Part shown: piece after piece, positions 46,202 to 57,037 of the stretch
Layout of the letters: the number at the start of each line of letters is the position of its first letter
How positions within the stretch are numbered: position 1 is the stretch's first letter
Source of the DNA: Balneolaceae bacterium
GTDB lineage: Bacteria; Bacteroidota; Rhodothermia; Balneolales; Balneolaceae
DNA length: 64,000 nt
Direction of reading: 5' to 3'
Assembly (NCBI GenBank): GCA_007134085.1
Contig: SLLL01000009.1
Location: forward strand, 1 to 64,000
Made by a program: the position numbers and the translations under genes
Notes under the pieces: generated by a model
What the model was told of the DNA's origin: nothing
The model's input: only the letters and a program-made list of their open reading frames with translations
Databases searched by the model: none

Positions 46202-49200
46202 CTATCTCAAAGATGCAATTCGTTTCGATACAGAATCGAACGTTGAGTAGATAACCGGTACTACAACAAGTGTAAGAAAAGTGGCAAACGTTAAGCCGCT
46301 GATAATTGCAATACCCATTGGCCCCCAGAAAGCTGTGTTTTCTGAACCAATTTGGAATTTTGGATCGAAGCTGGTAAAAAGCTCAACAAAATCGATGTTG
46401 ATTCCAAATGTGAGCGGAACCAAACCTAAAATGGTAGTTAAAGCTGTAAGAATTACAGGACGGAAGCGGATTAAACCTGCCTCGATAATTGCATTCTTTT
46501 TACTAAGCCCCTTTTCTGTTAACTGTTTCACATAGTCCAGCAATACAATGTTGTTCACACAAACAATACCGGCAAGGGAAATTATCCCGATAAAGGTCAT
46601 CAATCCAAACGGTGTTCGGGTAAGAATAAGGCCAAGCAACACTCCAATAAGGCTGAGGCCAACAGCGGTTAAAATTATCAGCGGAGATACAATGCTGTTG
46701 AACTTTGCAAGCATTACAAGGAATATCAGGGCAAAGCCAACCAATAATGCAGTTGTTAAAAATCCGAACGCCTCATCCTGATCTTCACTCTCACCCGTGT
46801 ACTCCATTGTGTAGCCCGGTGGCAAATTCTGCTGGTACTCTGCAAGCACTTCCTGTGCTTTTGCCAAAACTTCCGGGCCGCTAAAGCCGGGCGCTGCCTT
46901 TCCGATTACTGTGGCAGTTCTTGCAAGGTTTAACCGAGTGATGTTACCCAAGCCTGAACCTTCTTCAAATGTTGCCACAGATACCAGAGGAACGCTTGTT
47001 CCCATCTGAGTTCTGATATTGAGGTTTCTCAGGCTTTCAAGATCCTGCCTGTCTTCGGAGCGTAGCCGAACTATAATATCGTACTCATCTTCACCATCGC
47101 GCCATTTGCTTGCTTCAAGGCCGTTGTTTGCAATACGAATGGTTTGTGCGATATCCGCCATGCTTAACCCAAAACGGCTTGCAGCTTCATAATCCACGAG
47201 GATTCGGTACTCCGGCAGACCGCCGCTCACGTTATTTCGTACATCCACAAGGCCCGGCACAGTGTTCGATGTTGATGCATCGATCAAAATTTGTGTGATA
47301 TCCTGCGTTATCCGAACAATTTCGTCGAAATCATCGCCTGAAACTTCAATATTAACGGGATCTCCGGTTGGCGGGCCTATCTCTTCACCCTCTATACTTA
47401 TAATGATATCGGGTATATCGCGAACAACTTCCCGCAATTTGGTAAGCGTAGCAGCTGATGGCTCTGCCCTGTCTCCAAAATCAACCAGATTTAGTGTTAT
47501 CCGGGATAGTTCCGGGCTTTGGCCACCTCCACCAAAGAATGGATCACCGGCCACACCAACATTTGTCTGTACACTTTCGATGTTTGCACGAACTTTCTCA
47601 TCACTACTGATTAGTTCATAGATACGCTCCTGAGCAGATTTAGCGATCTCGTTGCTCGCATCTACGTTCATGCCTATCGGGCCCTCAAGTTCCACTATGA
47701 TGCGGTTGGGGTCGGTTTCCGGGAAAAATTCCACCCCTGTTGGTGCAAAGCCAAACATTGCGAAGATAGCAAAAAGCGATGCAACTACAGAGTTGAGCAG
47801 CAATGCCCTGTTGTCAGTCAAAATGAGATGTTTCTGCGATTTACGGAACAGCCCAAGCGTACCAACCACAATCAGCAGTATCGGTACCGACATCAACACA
47901 ACCCAAACAGTAGATGTTACTGAGGTAGAAATAGATACTATCAAAAGAATAGAGGCATTTATTAACGCAAGTATAAAACCAACAACTACTGATACTTTAC
48001 CCCCTCTGAATATTGCCTCGAGAAAATGAACAATCACCAATATGAATCCAAGTACGCCGAAGAATGCGGCTAAAGGCAACACTATGCCTGATGCCGGAGA
48101 AAATATTCCTATCACACCACCAAGGATAGCAAGCAGCAGTGCCAATGTAAGGCTGCCCAATGCAAGTGTATTTCTAAGCATTGCAAATCTTGGCCTGTAG
48201 TCGCGTTTTAGCAATGATCTCATCATCACTTTGTAATACTGCAGAACTCTGGGCAAAGTGCGGTTCGTAAAAATTTCTGACAACGGTTTGATGAGAAACT
48301 TATATGAGAGGTAGAAGAACGCTACAGCCAGAATGGTTACAAACAGGGTTGTTAGATTAGCCATACCAATCGCTACAGCAAGAAACACGATAAGGCCAAT
48401 GCTTAACCCTTTTACAAAGGCAGATTTCTTCTGCTTTTTCTCATGATCGAGCTTCACAAGGTATGCGGTTAACACCGGATACAGCACAAGCGCTACAAAA
48501 AGCGAACAGATTAACACAATAATCAGTGTCATGGGCAAATAGCCCATAAATTGCCCAATAATTCCCGGCCAGAATGTCATCGGGATGAATGCGGCAAGAA
48601 GTGTAGATGTGGCTGCGATTAATGCGTAGCCAACTTCATCTGTGGCGAGTTTGGCCGCTTCGAACCGTTCGTAACCCATTTCGCGGTATCGGTAAATATT
48701 TTCTACCACCACAATGGAGTTATCCACCAGCAATCCTAAAGCAATAATTAAACTGAATAATATAATGAAGTTCACCGTTTGGCCCGTAGCTGCAAGCACA
48801 ATGAAACCAACTAGAATGGATAATGGAACCGCTGTACCCACCAAAATTGCGTTTCTTACACCAAGAAAGAATACGAGCACCAGCACCACAAACAGCATAC
48901 CGCTTATGATACTATTTTCCAGGTCAGAGATGAGCTGAACCACATCCTCACTTACATCACCTGAAATAACAACTGTAGTGCCTGAGGGAAGTGCAAACTG
49001 ATCAACCACTTCCAAAACTTCGGTTGCCGTATCAAGTATGTTTACGCCCGGACGCTTTTTAACATTTAGGCTAATTACCTGATTATCCTGGATCTCTTCA
49101 TCCGGCAGGTCAATTTTTCTGCCATTATCTTCAATTTTGTAAGCCCGCAGCCGTGCATAGCTTTCACGTTCTTTAAATCCAAAAACAACCTCTGCAACAT

Positions 49201-49981
49201 CGCGCATATAAACCAGGCCGGGGCTAAGCGGGCCCTCTCCCATAGGCCGGGCAACTACAAGGTTTTCTATTTCTAAGGGGTCATCAAACTCACCGCTTAC
49301 CCGAATCAGATAACTCATCATATCCACATCAACGGTACCGCCGGGGATGGTAAGATTTTGCCCCTGAATTGCATTAACCAGCTGCCCGAATGAGAGGCCG
49401 TATCCGTTCAGTGCAGCAAGGTCAACATTTACTTGTACTTCGCGCTGAGTACTACCAATCACTTCTACTTCCCTAATACCGGAAAGTGCTTCAACTGCAT
49501 CTTCAAGCCGTTCGGCAACTTCTGTAAGCCGTGAAAGCGGATAGTCAGCCGAGAGGTTTATCGTCATGATTGGAAAATCATCCAGATCAATCTCTATAAT
49601 AAAAGGATCCTCAGCATCCGGCGGGAGGTCTGTTCTGGCAAGATCAACCCGTTCACGCACACGCTGGCTTGCCTCGTTTATGGGCACATCCAGATCGAAC
49701 TCAACAATAACGCTGCTAAAACTTTCTGTAGTTGTAGAGCGGATATCTTTCACACCATTGATGCCTTGCAGTTCTCGTTCAATCGGCTGGGTTACAAGTG
49801 ATTCCATATCCGCTGGCGAAATACCGGGATAGATGGTATTTACGATAAAAATGGGGATTTCTATAGCTGGGTTCGACTCTTTAGGGATGGTGCTGTAGCT
49901 GTACGCCCCCGCAATCACCAAAATTGCTGTAAGTACAATAATGGCAGTTCTGTTCTTTAATGTGATTTCAGTTAATTTCAT
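46202..49981 (-). CDS. RND-family efflux transporter permease (enlarged, 1259 aa)
   Basis: Typical RND start (ITLKNRTAIIVLTAILVIAGAYSYSTIPKESNPAIEIPIFIVNTIYPGISPADMESLVTQPIE); TM4 ALGLLVDNSIVVVENIYRY; C-terminal repeat half. Confidence 0.95.
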   Translation of the reverse strand: MKLTEITLKNRTAIIVLTAILVIAGAYSYSTIPKESNPAIEIPIFIVNTIYPGISPADMESLVTQPIERELQGINGVKDIRSTTTESFSSVIVEFDLDVPINEASQRVRERVDLARTDLPPDAEDPFIIEIDLDDFPIMTINLSADYPLSRLTEVAERLEDAVEALSGIREVEVIGSTQREVQVNVDLAALNGYGLSFGQLVNAIQGQNLTIPGGTVDVDMMSYLIRVSGEFDDPLEIENLVVARPMGEGPLSPGLVYMRDVAEVVFGFKERESYARLRAYKIEDNGRKIDLPDEEIQDNQVISLNVKKRPGVNILDTATEVLEVVDQFALPSGTTVVISGDVSEDVVQLISDLENSIISGMLFVVLVLVFFLGVRNAILVGTAVPLSILVGFIVLAATGQTVNFIILFSLIIALGLLVDNSIVVVENIYRYREMGYERFEAAKLATDEVGYALIAATSTLLAAFIPMTFWPGIIGQFMGYLPMTLIIVLICSLFVALVLYPVLTAYLVKLDHEKKQKKSAFVKGLSIGLIVFLAVAIGMANLTTLFVTILAVAFFYLSYKFLIKPLSEIFTNRTLPRVLQYYKVMMRSLLKRDYRPRFAMLRNTLALGSLTLALLLAILGGVIGIFSPASGIVLPLAAFFGVLGFILVIVHFLEAIFRGGKVSVVVGFILALINASILLIVSISTSVTSTVWVVLMSVPILLIVVGTLGLFRKSQKHLILTDNRALLLNSVVASLFAIFAMFGFAPTGVEFFPETDPNRIIVELEGPIGMNVDASNEIAKSAQERIYELISSDEKVRANIESVQTNVGVAGDPFFGGGGQSPELSRITLNLVDFGDRAEPSAATLTKLREVVRDIPDIIISIEGEEIGPPTGDPVNIEVSGDDFDEIVRITQDITQILIDASTSNTVPGLVDVRNNVSGGLPEYRILVDYEAASRFGLSMADIAQTIRIANNGLEASKWRDGEDEYDIIVRLRSEDRQDLESLRNLNIRTQMGTSVPLVSVATFEEGSGLGNITRLNLARTATVIGKAAPGFSGPEVLAKAQEVLAEYQQNLPPGYTMEYTGESEDQDEAFGFLTTALLVGFALIFLVMLAKFNSIVSPLIILTAVGLSLIGVLLGLILTRTPFGLMTFIGIISLAGIVCVNNIVLLDYVKQLTEKGLSKKNAIIEAGLIRFRPVILTALTTILGLVPLTFGINIDFVELFTSFDPKFQIGSENTAFWGPMGIAIISGLTFATFLTLVVVPVIYSTFDSVSKRIASLR

Positions 49982-50025
49982 AGCTTACTATTGCTCAGAT
50001 ATTTTTGGGCTTTTTCGCAGGTTAT

Positions 50026-51144
50026 TTAGAATGATGCTACAGGCCTGTCTGCTGCACGTAATCTCTCTGCCCTTTCCAGGTTGCTTTCATTGGCAATCAC
50101 ATTAAGCTCATCGCCGGCACTGAGTGTACGCATTCCGGAAACTACTACTTCATCGCCTAATTCAATGCCTTCCACTATCTGGATGAGCGCACCTGACGCC
50201 AGCCCTGTTCTTACCTCAACCAGTTCTGCCACTTTTCTGCCATCGCTTTCGGCTGAGCGAAACACAGACACACCCTCTTCATCCCGTAAAACAGCTGTTC
50301 TTGGGATAATAATTACATCGGTAAGCGTAGATCGCTTTACCCTAAGGTCAACCACCATGTCCGGCTTAATGCGCTCTTCAGGGTTATCAAGTTCAACTTC
50401 AACGGTAAACGTGCGGGTGTCCGGATCAATCACATTTCCGGCATGGCTTACGCGGCTCTCAATTACATCGCCGCCAAGTGCCCGAATTCTGATTTCTACC
50501 TCAGACCCCTCACCAATTTCACCGGCAAAGCGATCAGGAATACCTGCGACAACACGAACCCTGCTGGTGTTCACTAACCTAACAACGGGCATACCGGGGT
50601 TAATGAGCTCTCCCGTTCTTACCATCCTGTCTTCAATTCTGCCATTGAAAGGTGCTTCTATGTTAGAATCCTGCAGCATTTTTTCGGCCTGACTCAGCTG
50701 GGCTTTTGCCTGGTCACGCTGGGCTCTTGCGCTGCGAAAATCCTGAGTGCTGATAATTGAATCTGCATAAAGCGCTTCAAGGCGATTGAATGTATCTTCA
50801 GCGAGTTCGTAGCCGGTTTTTGCAGCGTCGAACTGTGCCTGAATCACCCTGTCATCGAGCCGGGCAATAACGCCGCCACGCGGTACGCGATCACCGCGGT
50901 TACTGATGGAAAGTATGCGGCCGGAAACTTCTGCCGAGATGGTAGCATCTTCAAGAGCCTCAACCGTTCCCGTAAGCCTGATAAAATCTTCAAAATCACC
51001 CTGCTCAATCGTTACCGTTTCAACCGGCATCAGCCTTACGCCATTATTATTATTATTATTGTTTGATTCTGCTTCTCCATCACACGATATCACCGCGATT
51101 GATAGAAGAAAAAATATTCCTAATGTTGTCCCTTTTTTCAGCAT
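50026..51144 (-). CDS. RND efflux periplasmic adaptor (membrane fusion protein)
   Basis: Lipobox (AVISCDGE); GTVEALEDATISAEVSGRILSISNRGDRVPRGGVIARLDD...IEAPFNGRIEDRMVRTGELINPGMPVVRLV. Confidence 0.95.
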   Translation of the reverse strand: MLKKGTTLGIFFLLSIAVISCDGEAESNNNNNNNGVRLMPVETVTIEQGDFEDFIRLTGTVEALEDATISAEVSGRILSISNRGDRVPRGGVIARLDDRVIQAQFDAAKTGYELAEDTFNRLEALYADSIISTQDFRSARAQRDQAKAQLSQAEKMLQDSNIEAPFNGRIEDRMVRTGELINPGMPVVRLVNTSRVRVVAGIPDRFAGEIGEGSEVEIRIRALGGDVIESRVSHAGNVIDPDTRTFTVEVELDNPEERIKPDMVVDLRVKRSTLTDVIIIPRTAVLRDEEGVSVFRSAESDGRKVAELVEVRTGLASGALIQIVEGIELGDEVVVSGMRTLSAGDELNVIANESNLERAERLRAADRPVASF

Positions 51145-51174
51145 TTGAGTGGTTCTTTGTGATTTATAAAAATG

Positions 51175-52767
51175 TTAGTCGTTGAGTATGGGTTTACCGA
51201 TTGCTTTTTCGTAATTGCTGAGTGCAACCAGATAGTCGTAAACAGCAGAGAGGTAATTAACCCTACTTTGGTCCAGCAGGGATGATGCCTGCCGTTCCTG
51301 TAGTGGCGTTCCTACCCCCTCTGCCAATCTGGAAAGAGCAAACTCGTAGTTAAGCTGTGCCTGCTCAATATTCCGCTCCTGGCTTTGGATACGTTTCAGG
51401 GCATTTTCAAGATTTCTTACCGCCTGCTCAATCTCCAGATACACGGCATTTTTTTGAAATTCACGATCTATCTCTGCCTGTCGTATCGCTATTCTGCTCT
51501 GTTCAACACGCATTCTGGTTTGGAAGCCATTGAAAATTTGCCAGCTAAATTGAATACCAACAGCCACAGCCGGGTTCCAGTATGAGTTATCAAAAAAGCT
51601 GCGTGTTTCTGATGTAAACGTAAAATCCTGTCCCTCAACCGGGCTCACAGAAACTCTGTTTGATGGCACCTGCCCGATGTATGCAGCATTTGCGAATGCA
51701 CTAACTGTCGGCAAAAAGCCCGCCCTTGTGATATCCTGCTCTACATTTAACAGGTCGATTAGCCCTTCACTTTGACGGATATCGGGGCGCAGTTGAAGAG
51801 CCATTTCATAAGCCATTTGTGCGTCAAGTGTTTCGGGAAGCATGCTATCGTTATACTCAAGGACTCCTCTTAGATTCAGTGTAGTTCTGGTAGGAATACC
51901 CAATTGCAATGCAAGATTTTTTATGGCAAGTTCTGCCTGATTTTCAACCTCGATAAGGCTTGTTTCAAGGTTTACAAGTTCAACCTCAGCACTTACACGG
52001 TCAAACTTAGAAAGTACACCAGCCTGCACAGCTTTCGCCGTTTCATCAACCGTTTCCCTCAGGCGCTCTACACTAGCCCTAATTACGTTAACCTGTTCTT
52101 TCGCAAGCAGGGCTGTATAAAACGAAGTGCGGATTTGGTCAGCTACTGTCTGTTGGTCGAGCTTTACCTGCTCTTCATTTAGTTCTCTTATCTGACGGGC
52201 TCCGCGAATTGCAGCAAAGGCAGCACCGTTATAAATGGTTTGGTTCAGCGATAAGCCAAACTGAAACTGATTCTCAACTGCGAATGGGTTACTGCCATCA
52301 AGGCCCGGTGGTGTGATACCCGCCTCCTCAAAACCAGCCTGCTGCCGTTCAAAAAACTCATCAATAGAGATTGGCTCTGTAGCGGGATTGCCATCGGTAC
52401 GGGCTGCTTCGTTGTATGCCAGCCACTCTAAGGCACCCAATGTTTCAAATAAACCGCCTGCATCAGAACCAGCGAATGGGTTTGGTGTCTGTAAATTACG
52501 TGTATAGTTTCCTGATGCACTCAACTGCGGATAAACAGACCCCCATGCTTCGCGAATCTGAGCTTCTGCATTGTCTATATCAAGAAGCCCCCTTCTCAGC
52601 ATATAATTATTTACAAGGGCTATCTGCAGAGCTTCTTCAACAGTGATTGTAATCTCATCAGGTAGTTCACCATTCTGCATATAAACCGGCTGTGCATTTA
52701 CCTGTAGAACAGATATCACTGCAATAAAAAGGGCTGAAAGCAGAATTATTGGTAGTGGATTTTTCAT
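51175..52767 (-). CDS. TolC-family outer membrane efflux protein
   Basis: Signal peptide; ITVEEALQIALVNNYMLRRGLLDIDNAEAQIREAWGSVYPQLSASGNYTRN and coiled-coil repeats. Confidence 0.94.
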   Translation of the reverse strand: MKNPLPIILLSALFIAVISVLQVNAQPVYMQNGELPDEITITVEEALQIALVNNYMLRRGLLDIDNAEAQIREAWGSVYPQLSASGNYTRNLQTPNPFAGSDAGGLFETLGALEWLAYNEAARTDGNPATEPISIDEFFERQQAGFEEAGITPPGLDGSNPFAVENQFQFGLSLNQTIYNGAAFAAIRGARQIRELNEEQVKLDQQTVADQIRTSFYTALLAKEQVNVIRASVERLRETVDETAKAVQAGVLSKFDRVSAEVELVNLETSLIEVENQAELAIKNLALQLGIPTRTTLNLRGVLEYNDSMLPETLDAQMAYEMALQLRPDIRQSEGLIDLLNVEQDITRAGFLPTVSAFANAAYIGQVPSNRVSVSPVEGQDFTFTSETRSFFDNSYWNPAVAVGIQFSWQIFNGFQTRMRVEQSRIAIRQAEIDREFQKNAVYLEIEQAVRNLENALKRIQSQERNIEQAQLNYEFALSRLAEGVGTPLQERQASSLLDQSRVNYLSAVYDYLVALSNYEKAIGKPILND

Positions 52768-52841
52768 AAATAAACTGTGACTCTGAATTTAATTTTTTTG
52801 AATCAACTGAGTATTACGTTGATCTAATTTGATAGTTTCAA

Positions 52842-53510
52842 CTAATTTTTTGACTGATGGTCATTTTTTATGCCTGTTGCAAACAGATGGATTAAACCAT
52901 GTATGAGGGTATCCAAGCTGAAGTTCACCTCATCAAGAATTCTCATGTGATTACGCTTTTGTTTCAAAAAAGCCATGTTCACCACGCCCTTTGAAGCACC
53001 CCAGATAATTAGCGCAAGTTCATGCGGTTCGAATGTACTTTTTATAGAACCATCCTGCATGCCAATTTGCAAAGCACGGACAATGTAGGTCATAGCTGCT
53101 TTCGCACTCTGCTCACAACGATCAACAAGCTCGCTTTTAGCTACAAGTTCATCATTTAAAATGTTTTCGTAGTAATTAAAGGCATGAAAATAGACGGGAT
53201 TTGTTTGAACAAACTGCAGGTAAACCTCTCCAATTTTTTCAATAAGCTCCATCCCTGAAACCTCAAGCAGCAATACTTTTGCCATTTCTTGGTTAAGAAG
53301 TTTTGATCCACGTTCACAAATGCCAAGATATATTGCCGATTTGCTTTTGAAGTGTATGTAGAGTGTGCCTTTACCCACTTCAGCCTTTTCGGCTATTTCG
53401 TCCATCGTTGTGCCTTCAAATCCCCTCTCAGCAATAATTGCCTCTGCAATATCAAGGATGTGCTCTTTTCGGGCATTTTTTTCACGCTCTTTCCGGGATA
53501 ATTTTTGCAT
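52842..53510 (-). CDS. TetR/AcrR-family transcriptional regulator
   Basis: ILDIAEAIIAERGFEGTTMDEIAEKAEVGKGTLYIHFKSKSAIYL HTH. Confidence 0.94.
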   Translation of the reverse strand: MQKLSRKEREKNARKEHILDIAEAIIAERGFEGTTMDEIAEKAEVGKGTLYIHFKSKSAIYLGICERGSKLLNQEMAKVLLLEVSGMELIEKIGEVYLQFVQTNPVYFHAFNYYENILNDELVAKSELVDRCEQSAKAAMTYIVRALQIGMQDGSIKSTFEPHELALIIWGASKGVVNMAFLKQKRNHMRILDEVNFSLDTLIHGLIHLFATGIKNDHQSKN

Positions 53511-53688
53511 AAAAATGACTAACGGTCAAAAATTGAATATCAGTCAGAAAATTAAACTTTATTCAGTTTCGTTCCTATAATTTGAATTTTTTATTTCCCC
53601 GAAATTGAATGTTTATAATATCCCAAAATGCAGATCCATCGAACGTAAATTCCTTCCGCTTCGTTGAATCACCAAAACAACATTATCT

Positions 53689-54459
53689 ATGAAAATTTCT
53701 CTACTTATTCTTTTTATCGTTGCACTTTTCACAACTGCATCAGTTGCTCAGGAAAGAATTACCGATGAGGCTGAAGCCCGTGCTATTTTTGAAGAGGTTG
53801 ATGACCGCCGTAATTCTATTCAGTCAGAAACATCGGTTATGGAAATGGTAATTACCGATAACCGCGGCCGAACACGCAGCCGCACTATGCAGTCATGGAT
53901 TAAGAATAACGGAGATGACACCAGTAGCCTGATCGTATTTTCTGCACCCGGCAATGTTCGGGGTACAGCATTTTTATCTGTAAATGAAGGTGGTAGTACC
54001 ACACAACGCCTTTATCTACCATCCGTTGGACGTATCCAGACAATCGGCTCAGCCGAACGAGGCGACCGCTTCATGGGCAGTGATTTTACGTATGAAGACC
54101 TTGGTGATCAAAATCCCGATGATTACGAATTTGAATGGCTTGAAGAGCACGAAGAAATCTTTCTGATTAAAGCCAATAAGCCCGATTCTGATCAATACAG
54201 TTACGTTAAATTTGAAATCATCATAGAGACGTATGCCCTTAGAACGGTTCATTATTTTGACTCTGAAGGAAATCAGATAAAGCGCCTCGAAGCAGAGCAG
54301 TTCGAAAAAATTTCTGAAGGGCTTTGGAGCCCAGCTAAAATGACGATGTTTGACCTAAGAGAGGATCGTAAAACAGAAATTAGCTGGAGCAACCGTGAGG
54401 TTAATTCCTCAATTGAAGAGTGGCGATTTTCTGAAAGAGGGCTGCGGCGGGGAATCTAA
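53689..54459 (+). CDS. Outer membrane lipoprotein-sorting protein (LolA-like fold)
   Basis: Signal peptide; MEMVITDNRGRTRSRTMQSWIKNNGDDTSSLIVFSAPGNVRGTAFL...RFMGSDFTYEDLG. Confidence 0.88.
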   Translation: MKISLLILFIVALFTTASVAQERITDEAEARAIFEEVDDRRNSIQSETSVMEMVITDNRGRTRSRTMQSWIKNNGDDTSSLIVFSAPGNVRGTAFLSVNEGGSTTQRLYLPSVGRIQTIGSAERGDRFMGSDFTYEDLGDQNPDDYEFEWLEEHEEIFLIKANKPDSDQYSYVKFEIIIETYALRTVHYFDSEGNQIKRLEAEQFEKISEGLWSPAKMTMFDLREDRKTEISWSNREVNSSIEEWRFSERGLRRGI

Positions 54460-55838
54460 TCCGAATTGGACCGTTTTAAATAGAGCCAGCCTACAGCCAA
54501 TAACAGCGCATACGCAATAAGCGCAAACAGTACTATCCAAAATCCCTGTATAACATCACTAAAATAGTGTACTGGTGCATTGATCAGTATGAGGAGCGGG
54601 AATCCAAAAATTAGCGCCAGGCCACTGCCATAAACCAGGTTATAGCTAACCGGAGACTTCATTCCGGAATCAAGAATGCGAAGCAGCACAAACGCTGATT
54701 GTAGTGTACCGGTCATATTTCCAAAAATTGCTGCAAACCGTTCAAATTCAAACTCCTCAAAGGCATCTTTAATCAAATAGGAAATAACAGCCCATGTTAC
54801 CAAAGCTACAGCTATGGAAATGAGTAATAACGGAAGCCAGTATTGAGCAACTACCAGCAGGCTGATTGCCGCAACAGATGCCACAATCATAAAATCCATG
54901 AATAGATTGGAGCAGCGCGTCATGGTTACGTCATCAACTACGCGGCTGGCGCGGGTCCAGTCGAGCACCTTTCGTACAAAAAGAGCCACTATGGCCGCGA
55001 AAATGAAATGAAAAGACCATAATGTGGAAACTTCACCCTCTGCACCGATCGCCAACAGCCCCATTTCCATTAACTTTACAATGGCGTAGGTGAGTATAAA
55101 CGTAAACCCGATTAACCCGATGTGAAAGGTTAGCGACTCAATATTCTCCGATGACGTGGTGATTTTTTCTCCCGAATCGGCTTTGGGCTTTGATACGATG
55201 CCACGCTTAACATCGTCCGGCAGCTCCTTCCCGGCATCTATATATGCCGCCCGGCCTCTGTTTATGCCGCGTTTCACCAAAGCGATTCCTACCGTGTAGG
55301 CTACGATAAATCCTGCCGCTGAAAATGTGAGCCCAACCACACCACCATCAGTAAATCCAAATTGCTCCCAGTTCAAACCGATGGTGTAAGCAATTCCGGG
55401 ATTCATACCGAATGACAACGGCGGCAAAAAACCGATACCCACAAACAGGTCAGGCAACAGGGTGTAAAACAACATGAAAGCAATCAACAGGCCAACAATT
55501 GCCTGTGTTAGATACACGAACATAAAAATGAGTGCAAACTTTACCGAAGAGAGGCCAATCCGTTTTCGTGGAGCACGCAGGCTGAGGGCGATAAAAAGCA
55601 GTGCCAAAAGGTGATATACATACGTGCCGAGCCTTTCGGTTGTGAGGTCAATCAAACCAAGTAAATTTGCACCAACCACCAACCCTATCACCCCTGCGAG
55701 AAGGTTTGCGGGTATCAGGTACCGCTGTAATAGCTTGATTTTGCTACGCAGCCATGTAGCCAAAACCAGCAATGCCCCCATCCAGGCAAAATCGAGGAAA
55801 AACTCACCGGCAGAAATTTCTACGATCCACGAACTCAT
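54456..55838 (-). CDS. Sodium/glutamate symporter-like membrane transporter (GltS-like)
   Basis: Multi-TM; LQRYLIPANLLAGVIGLVVG, PPLSFGMNPGIAYTIGLNWEQFGFTDGGVVGLTFSAAGFI. Confidence 0.75.
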   Translation of the reverse strand: MSSWIVEISAGEFFLDFAWMGALLVLATWLRSKIKLLQRYLIPANLLAGVIGLVVGANLLGLIDLTTERLGTYVYHLLALLFIALSLRAPRKRIGLSSVKFALIFMFVYLTQAIVGLLIAFMLFYTLLPDLFVGIGFLPPLSFGMNPGIAYTIGLNWEQFGFTDGGVVGLTFSAAGFIVAYTVGIALVKRGINRGRAAYIDAGKELPDDVKRGIVSKPKADSGEKITTSSENIESLTFHIGLIGFTFILTYAIVKLMEMGLLAIGAEGEVSTLWSFHFIFAAIVALFVRKVLDWTRASRVVDDVTMTRCSNLFMDFMIVASVAAISLLVVAQYWLPLLLISIAVALVTWAVISYLIKDAFEEFEFERFAAIFGNMTGTLQSAFVLLRILDSGMKSPVSYNLVYGSGLALIFGFPLLILINAPVHYFSDVIQGFWIVLFALIAYALLLAVGWLYLKRSNSD

Positions 55839-57037
55839 CAGAGGGAGGCCACCGGTTTTTCACCTTTCTTCAGGCGGTTTATGTACCGCTGCCACTGAAG
55901 AGCACTCTTCCCGGCAAGATCAATTTGCAGCGTTAGCTCTGGGGTAGTTACAGTAATTTTATGATTCTGCTCAACAGAAATATACCGGATATCTTCAAGC
56001 GGCAGGTTAAAGGTTTGTGATCCCATAAAAATCATCAAGCGATCTGTATGAAGCTCAACAATGGCACGGTCAAGTTTTACAAGCTGATGCTCTTTATCAA
56101 TCATATAGATCTGGCTGCCATGCTTTTCGAGCAAAATGCCCTCTTTGTGGCGTACAGAAACCATCGGCATGGTGTTAATTTTATCAAACAGATCAATCAC
56201 TGAAATAATCTGCCCGTCTTTATCTACCAACCTGGAAGCAACGTTCATTTTGTAGCGGTATGATGCAGCCCGGCTATACACAGTTTCACCATCGGGGGTA
56301 AATACAGCTCCGTCAACCCCGGTTTCAGGGCACCGGTACAATAACCGCTGAATGCCCGATGCCGGTTTGCTGCATGATACCGGAAATGCACCTTCCGGGG
56401 GGGTGTACTCATCGAAACTGATGAGATCGCGGCAATGCTCAGCAAACGTATTATAGTCATCAAAATCGGAAGCGTTAAGGGGATCCATAAAACGCATCTC
56501 TACACTTCCTCTGCGATATTTATCGGCCCAGCGGGGCCAGTGCAGGTGCGAGCCGTGAATTTGAACCGGATGAACCGGAATGCCCATTTTCCAGAATAAT
56601 TTCAGCGTGGTTTCGATGAGAGGTTTTGCTTTGCCGTCCCACCGGCGCCCTCCCTCGGGGAAAATCACGATCATGCGCCGTTGTTCAATCATTCGAATCA
56701 CGCTTCTAATGATTCCAGGCTCGGGCACATACTTACTTGTTGGCACAATCCCGATGCTGTCCATAAAAATGCGCGGTATCGGTTTATGGAATTGATCACG
56801 GGTCATCACGCCTGCGGTTGGCTCTTGTGTCATTCCAACATTTAGCATAAAAGGGTCGAAATAGTTGGAGTGATTCCCGTAAATGAAGCAGGGCCCGGTA
56901 AGGGGCATATTCTGTGGATTGGAAATTCGCGGATTGAAAAGAAATTTGGTGGTGGGGATGATGGTTTTCCGCATAAAACGAAACGTTTTCTGAGAAAATC
57001 CGCGCTCATTTTTCTTAAACCGAAATCCTTTAATCAT
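55838..57037 (-). CDS. Lysophospholipid acyltransferase family protein (PlsC-like)
   Basis: GPCFIYGNHSNYFDPFML (HX4D-type) and VIFPEGGRRWDGKAKP. Confidence 0.87.
   Translation of the reverse strand: MIKGFRFKKNERGFSQKTFRFMRKTIIPTTKFLFNPRISNPQNMPLTGPCFIYGNHSNYFDPFMLNVGMTQEPTAGVMTRDQFHKPIPRIFMDSIGIVPTSKYVPEPGIIRSVIRMIEQRRMIVIFPEGGRRWDGKAKPLIETTLKLFWKMGIPVHPVQIHGSHLHWPRWADKYRRGSVEMRFMDPLNASDFDDYNTFAEHCRDLISFDEYTPPEGAFPVSCSKPASGIQRLLYRCPETGVDGAVFTPDGETVYSRAASYRYKMNVASRLVDKDGQIISVIDLFDKINTMPMVSVRHKEGILLEKHGSQIYMIDKEHQLVKLDRAIVELHTDRLMIFMGSQTFNLPLEDIRYISVEQNHKITVTTPELTLQIDLAGKSALQWQRYINRLKKGEKPVASL

Noticed and set aside
47262-48029. Plus-strand ORFs (119 and 125 aa) antisense to the RND permease
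   Set aside because: Shadow ORFs opposite a well-supported coding frame.
50081-50692. 203-aa plus-strand ORF antisense to the RND adaptor
   Set aside because: Long antisense ORF within a strongly supported membrane-fusion protein; Ser/Thr-rich low-complexity translation with no family features.
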